DNA of 8,471 nt from Clostridiaceae bacterium. Lineage in GTDB: Bacteria > Bacillota > Clostridia > Saccharofermentanales > UBA5734. This document shows positions 6,358 through 8,471 of this stretch, piece after piece (the stretch's first letter is position 1; every line of letters begins with the position of its first letter). Where the stretch lies: contig JAAYKS010000248.1 in assembly GCA_012522285.1 (NCBI GenBank), forward strand, positions 1-8,471, given 5' to 3'. The position numbers and the translations under genes were made by a program. The notes beneath the pieces were generated by a model. The model was not told the DNA's origin. It was given only the letters and a program-made list of their open reading frames with translations, and searched no databases.

Positions 6358-7871
6358 GAGGTACCATCCATGACACTTACACCGGTGATCGCTGGCTCCG
6401 GAACACAGAACCGGAAGAGCACCGGTTGGATCCGACAAGACAAGTGCCACCGGATAGCCAGCGGATAGCATTCGACCTCCATCTTCCGAATGAAACACAA
6501 TGGCAGCCCGACGCAGTGGAGGGTGTACTCTACGACACGCTTCCTTACCAAATCCGGATGCTGACCAACTCCGGCAGTTCGCTGTTCACACCGGGCCGGG
6601 TGCTCCGGGTCCTGCCGGAAACCGATTTTGATGTGTTATATGACGACACCGGCGAGCTGTACGCGCAGCGCTCGCTTCGTGTGCGTGATTTCTATACCGT
6701 CGATTCGCGGGTGATGCGGGTGGACGATCCTGCCTTTCAAGTGTTGACCGAACAGGTCCTGAACCCGCCTGTAGACAGGCAGCCCCTTTCTTCTGCCTCT
6801 GTGACGGCAGACACAGATCCGGAATACCTTACCGCCTGTCTCCAACTCCCGGATACGGTACATGCTTCCGTCCGGAATACTGCCTTCGAAATTGTGAATG
6901 GTGCGCGGAATCCGTATGAAGCGGTGCTTCGCATCGAATCATTTTTTCAAACCGGATTTGCCTACAGTCTAGTGGTACCAGATGTGCCTTCCGACACGGA
7001 TTTTGTCGCCTGGTTTTTAGAAAGCCGCGTCGGATACTGCACATACTATGCGACCGCCACCGCCGTATTGGCGCGTGCTGTCGGTATTCCGGCCCGCTAC
7101 GTCGAAGGATTCGCGATGCCCGCGGGAGGGCAACCACAAGAAGACGGGACATTCGAATATCTAGTAACAGGAAGACAAGCACACGCCTGGTGCGAGATCT
7201 ACCTGAACGGGGTGGGATGGGTTGCTGTCGACGCCACTCCGGGATACGACTACGCGCTTCCGACACCGACCCCCACCCCGACCGCCACGGTGACACCCCG
7301 GCCCCGGCCGACCACACAGCCGTCCGACCCGACACCGACTTTACCCCCGCCGGTTACAGCGGATGATGACACCTCCCTCGCCCGTCGTGTCTTCTTCCTC
7401 CTGGTGTTCGTCGGGGTGGGAGCTGCATTGTTCTCCTTCGCCGGGATCTGGTACAAAAAAAGAGTCCAGTGGTACAAGGTTTCCTCTGTCCGGCTGCGGG
7501 CAGGCGGTGATGCCGCGGTTTTGCCCTACTATTGGCGTGCTGTAACCGGTCTGCTCGCCAAAATCGGATACCAGTCTGAAACATCTGACACATCGTTTGG
7601 ATATCTCGACCGGGTGGCTGCTTCCGATCGCTTCCCACAGGAAGGCGGTCTTGATCACCAACTGCGCTGGCTGGCCGATCGCCATGTTGCGGCGGTGTAC
7701 GGTGAAGAAATACCGTTGTCGGACGACCTGTCCCGCGCACAGGGCATCCTGGCCACCGTCTTGCGTCTGTATGTCAAGAAGCGCGGCCGGTTCCGGTACT
7801 ACCTGGTGGATCTCCCCTTCGGCCGGCTCTGGCCCAGGCGAACCTCTCCCCCCTCCCGTCATTCGACTTAA
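6354..7871 (+). CDS. TgpA-like transglutaminase, catalytic C-terminal half (frameshifted from the N-terminal half)
   Basis: This is the catalytic part of the membrane transglutaminase-like protein; the family hydrolyses or transfers amide bonds, possibly in the cell wall, but substrates are unknown. Numbered from TTG 6354 (505 residues), the domain shows the papain-like triad: Cys229 in VGYCTYY, His277 in AHAWCEIYL and Asp293 in VAVDATPGY. A Pro/Thr-rich linker follows (about 303-334), then a membrane helix (about 346-369) and a cytoplasmic tail resembling DUF4129. The triad and tail look conserved, so decay, if real, is recent. The frame is open further upstream, but there it overlaps the other half's coding frame and codes nothing recognisable. 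TTG 6354 overlaps the upstream TGA as TTGA; no good ribosome binding site is seen, so I regard this as a fragment of one gene rather than a genuine start. The operon ends here, 11 bases before a terminator hairpin. Confidence 0.85.
   Translation: MRGTIHDTYTGDRWLRNTEPEEHRLDPTRQVPPDSQRIAFDLHLPNETQWQPDAVEGVLYDTLPYQIRMLTNSGSSLFTPGRVLRVLPETDFDVLYDDTGELYAQRSLRVRDFYTVDSRVMRVDDPAFQVLTEQVLNPPVDRQPLSSASVTADTDPEYLTACLQLPDTVHASVRNTAFEIVNGARNPYEAVLRIESFFQTGFAYSLVVPDVPSDTDFVAWFLESRVGYCTYYATATAVLARAVGIPARYVEGFAMPAGGQPQEDGTFEYLVTGRQAHAWCEIYLNGVGWVAVDATPGYDYALPTPTPTPTATVTPRPRPTTQPSDPTPTLPPPVTADDDTSLARRVFFLLVFVGVGAALFSFAGIWYKKRVQWYKVSSVRLRAGGDAAVLPYYWRAVTGLLAKIGYQSETSDTSFGYLDRVAASDRFPQEGGLDHQLRWLADRHVAAVYGEEIPLSDDLSRAQGILATVLRLYVKKRGRFRYYLVDLPFGRLWPRRTSPPSRHST
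7260..7355 (+). repeat. Pro/Thr-rich low-complexity linker coding segment
   Basis: About 32 codons of mainly Pro and Thr, beginning with four PT dipeptides, link the transglutaminase domain to its C-terminal membrane helix. At DNA level it is an imperfect ACC/CCG-rich tract. Such segments are flexible wall- or periplasm-spanning spacers in Gram-positive surface proteins; that role is inferred. Confidence 0.7.
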
Positions 7872-7872
7872 C

Positions 7873-7911
7873 AAAAAAAAACCGGCATCGTTTTCATTGG
7901 AACGATGCCGG
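7873..7911 (-). terminator. Intrinsic terminator between convergent transglutaminase and phosphofructokinase genes
   Basis: A perfect 11-bp stem (7882-7892 with 7901-7911) encloses an 8-base loop. Read on the minus strand it is followed by nine T (7881-7873), a strong intrinsic terminator for the phosphofructokinase gene that ends at 7964. Read on the plus strand the same hairpin has only a weak T-rich tail (GGATTTATTA), so it may also stop the moxR operon, less efficiently. Confidence 0.88.
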
Positions 7912-7963
7912 GGATTTATTACCTTTGTATCCTGCTATCTATGTGAACCGTGAAAGCCAGGAA

Positions 7964-8471
7964 TCACACCTTGATTTTGCGAAGCGAAGCAAACTTCGGG
8001 AGCCCATCCACCATCGGCGGCGAAGATTCTCCTGCGATCAGGGGCAGACAGTACTCGATAAACTTCTCGTTGACTGCGTTCCCTTCTTCATTGATCCACT
8101 CGCGGGGCACTTTTTTCTCCGCATTGGCCACATTGCTGAGCGGGACCATTTTGATGCGACAGGCATACTCTCCGGTTTCCGGGCGATCAAACGCGACCAT
8201 AAAGCCGGATTGTCCTTCAATCGCTTTGCGAACTGCCGTTTGCCCTGCCAGAACAGCTTCGTCCACATCGGTCTTGGAGGCCAGATGGGCAGCGCAGCGC
8301 TGCATCAGGGACAGTTCAATGCCGCGGACTTTACAGCCCAGTTTTCCCTTGATGTAGTCGGCAAAAACCGTCGCGGTTCCGCCCAGTTGCTTGTGACCAA
8401 ACGCGTCGACCGAGACTTCACCGACCAGTTCGGGGATGAATTTGCCGTCTTTGGTCTGCACGCCTTCCGAA
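7964..8471 (-). CDS. 6-phosphofructokinase (ATP- or PPi-dependent), C-terminal part; 5' end outside window
   Basis: Phosphofructokinase phosphorylates fructose 6-phosphate to fructose 1,6-bisphosphate in glycolysis; PPi-dependent forms work reversibly. About 168 C-terminal residues are visible out of an expected 400 or so. The fragment begins with SEGV and shows the signature stretches DAFGHKQLGG, then ELSLMQRCAAHLASKTD with the conserved QRCA and ASKTD, and KVPREWINEEGN near the end. These fit the longer type (PPi-PFK/mixed-substrate group) common in Clostridia rather than the short 320-residue ATP-PFK. The residues that decide ATP versus PPi use lie in the missing N-terminal half, so the phosphoryl donor is undecided. 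The GTG at 8459-8461 is an internal valine, not a start, since coding similarity continues to the edge. The gene converges on the transglutaminase operon and ends 53 bases before the shared hairpin. Confidence 0.92.
   Translation of the reverse strand, partial: SEGVQTKDGKFIPELVGEVSVDAFGHKQLGGTATVFADYIKGKLGCKVRGIELSLMQRCAAHLASKTDVDEAVLAGQTAVRKAIEGQSGFMVAFDRPETGEYACRIKMVPLSNVANAEKKVPREWINEEGNAVNEKFIEYCLPLIAGESSPPMVDGLPKFASLRKIKV

Noticed and set aside
6352..6358. CTTTGAG at the break resembles the RF2-type (prfB) programmed +1 frameshift site CTT TGA
   Set aside because: A +1 shift leads to GAG AGG TAC CAT CCA and then a TGA stop, not to the catalytic frame. The required shift is -1 or +2, and no X-XXY-YYZ slippery heptamer is in the correct phase.
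8459..8461. GTG as a start codon of the phosphofructokinase
   Set aside because: Family similarity (SEG-V) continues upstream to the window edge and the visible part lacks the N-terminal half, so this GTG is an internal valine.

Overview
The window looks like an ordinary stretch of chromosome from a GC-rich member of the Clostridia (Bacillota). Four things suggest this. The type II topoisomerase pair is of the clostridial ParE/ParC-like kind. Both tRNA genes encode their CCA tails. Ribosome binding sites are strong (AGGAGG-like). The phosphofructokinase is of the longer clostridial type. I see no insertion sequence, phage gene, CRISPR array or other mobile element, and the taxonomic call is an inference from protein style only.

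Layout from left to right. (1) Leftward unit: a parE/gyrB-like ATPase subunit (2856 to 853, TTG start) followed 40 bases later by a parC/gyrA-like cleavage subunit (812 to beyond the left edge). Together they would form one heterotetrameric type II topoisomerase. (2) Leftward tRNA unit: tRNA-Gly(TCC) then tRNA-Arg(TCT), with a clear sigma-70-type promoter and a strong intrinsic terminator just before the parE promoter. (3) Rightward unit: moxR-type AAA+ ATPase, DUF58 membrane protein and a TgpA-like membrane transglutaminase, joined by two ATGA stop/start overlaps. This is the recurring MoxR/DUF58/transglutaminase module, thought to act at the cell envelope but with unknown substrates. (4) A hairpin terminator shared with a convergent leftward gene, the 3' part of a 6-phosphofructokinase that runs off the right edge.

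The most notable observation is that the transglutaminase gene is split into two reading frames at about 6346-6357. The membrane-bound N-terminal half and the catalytic half (Cys-His-Asp triad intact) each look well conserved, and one extra base at the junction would restore a single protein of about 791 residues. This could be a real recent frameshift, a sequencing error, or less likely a split gene with a TTGA-coupled restart. A second notable point is that the ParE-like subunit carries D-R-A-R-S where the ATP-binding DxGxG motif is expected. I found no convincing evidence of a wholly undescribed system. The MoxR/DUF58/transglutaminase module is the least understood biology here, but it is a known gene association.
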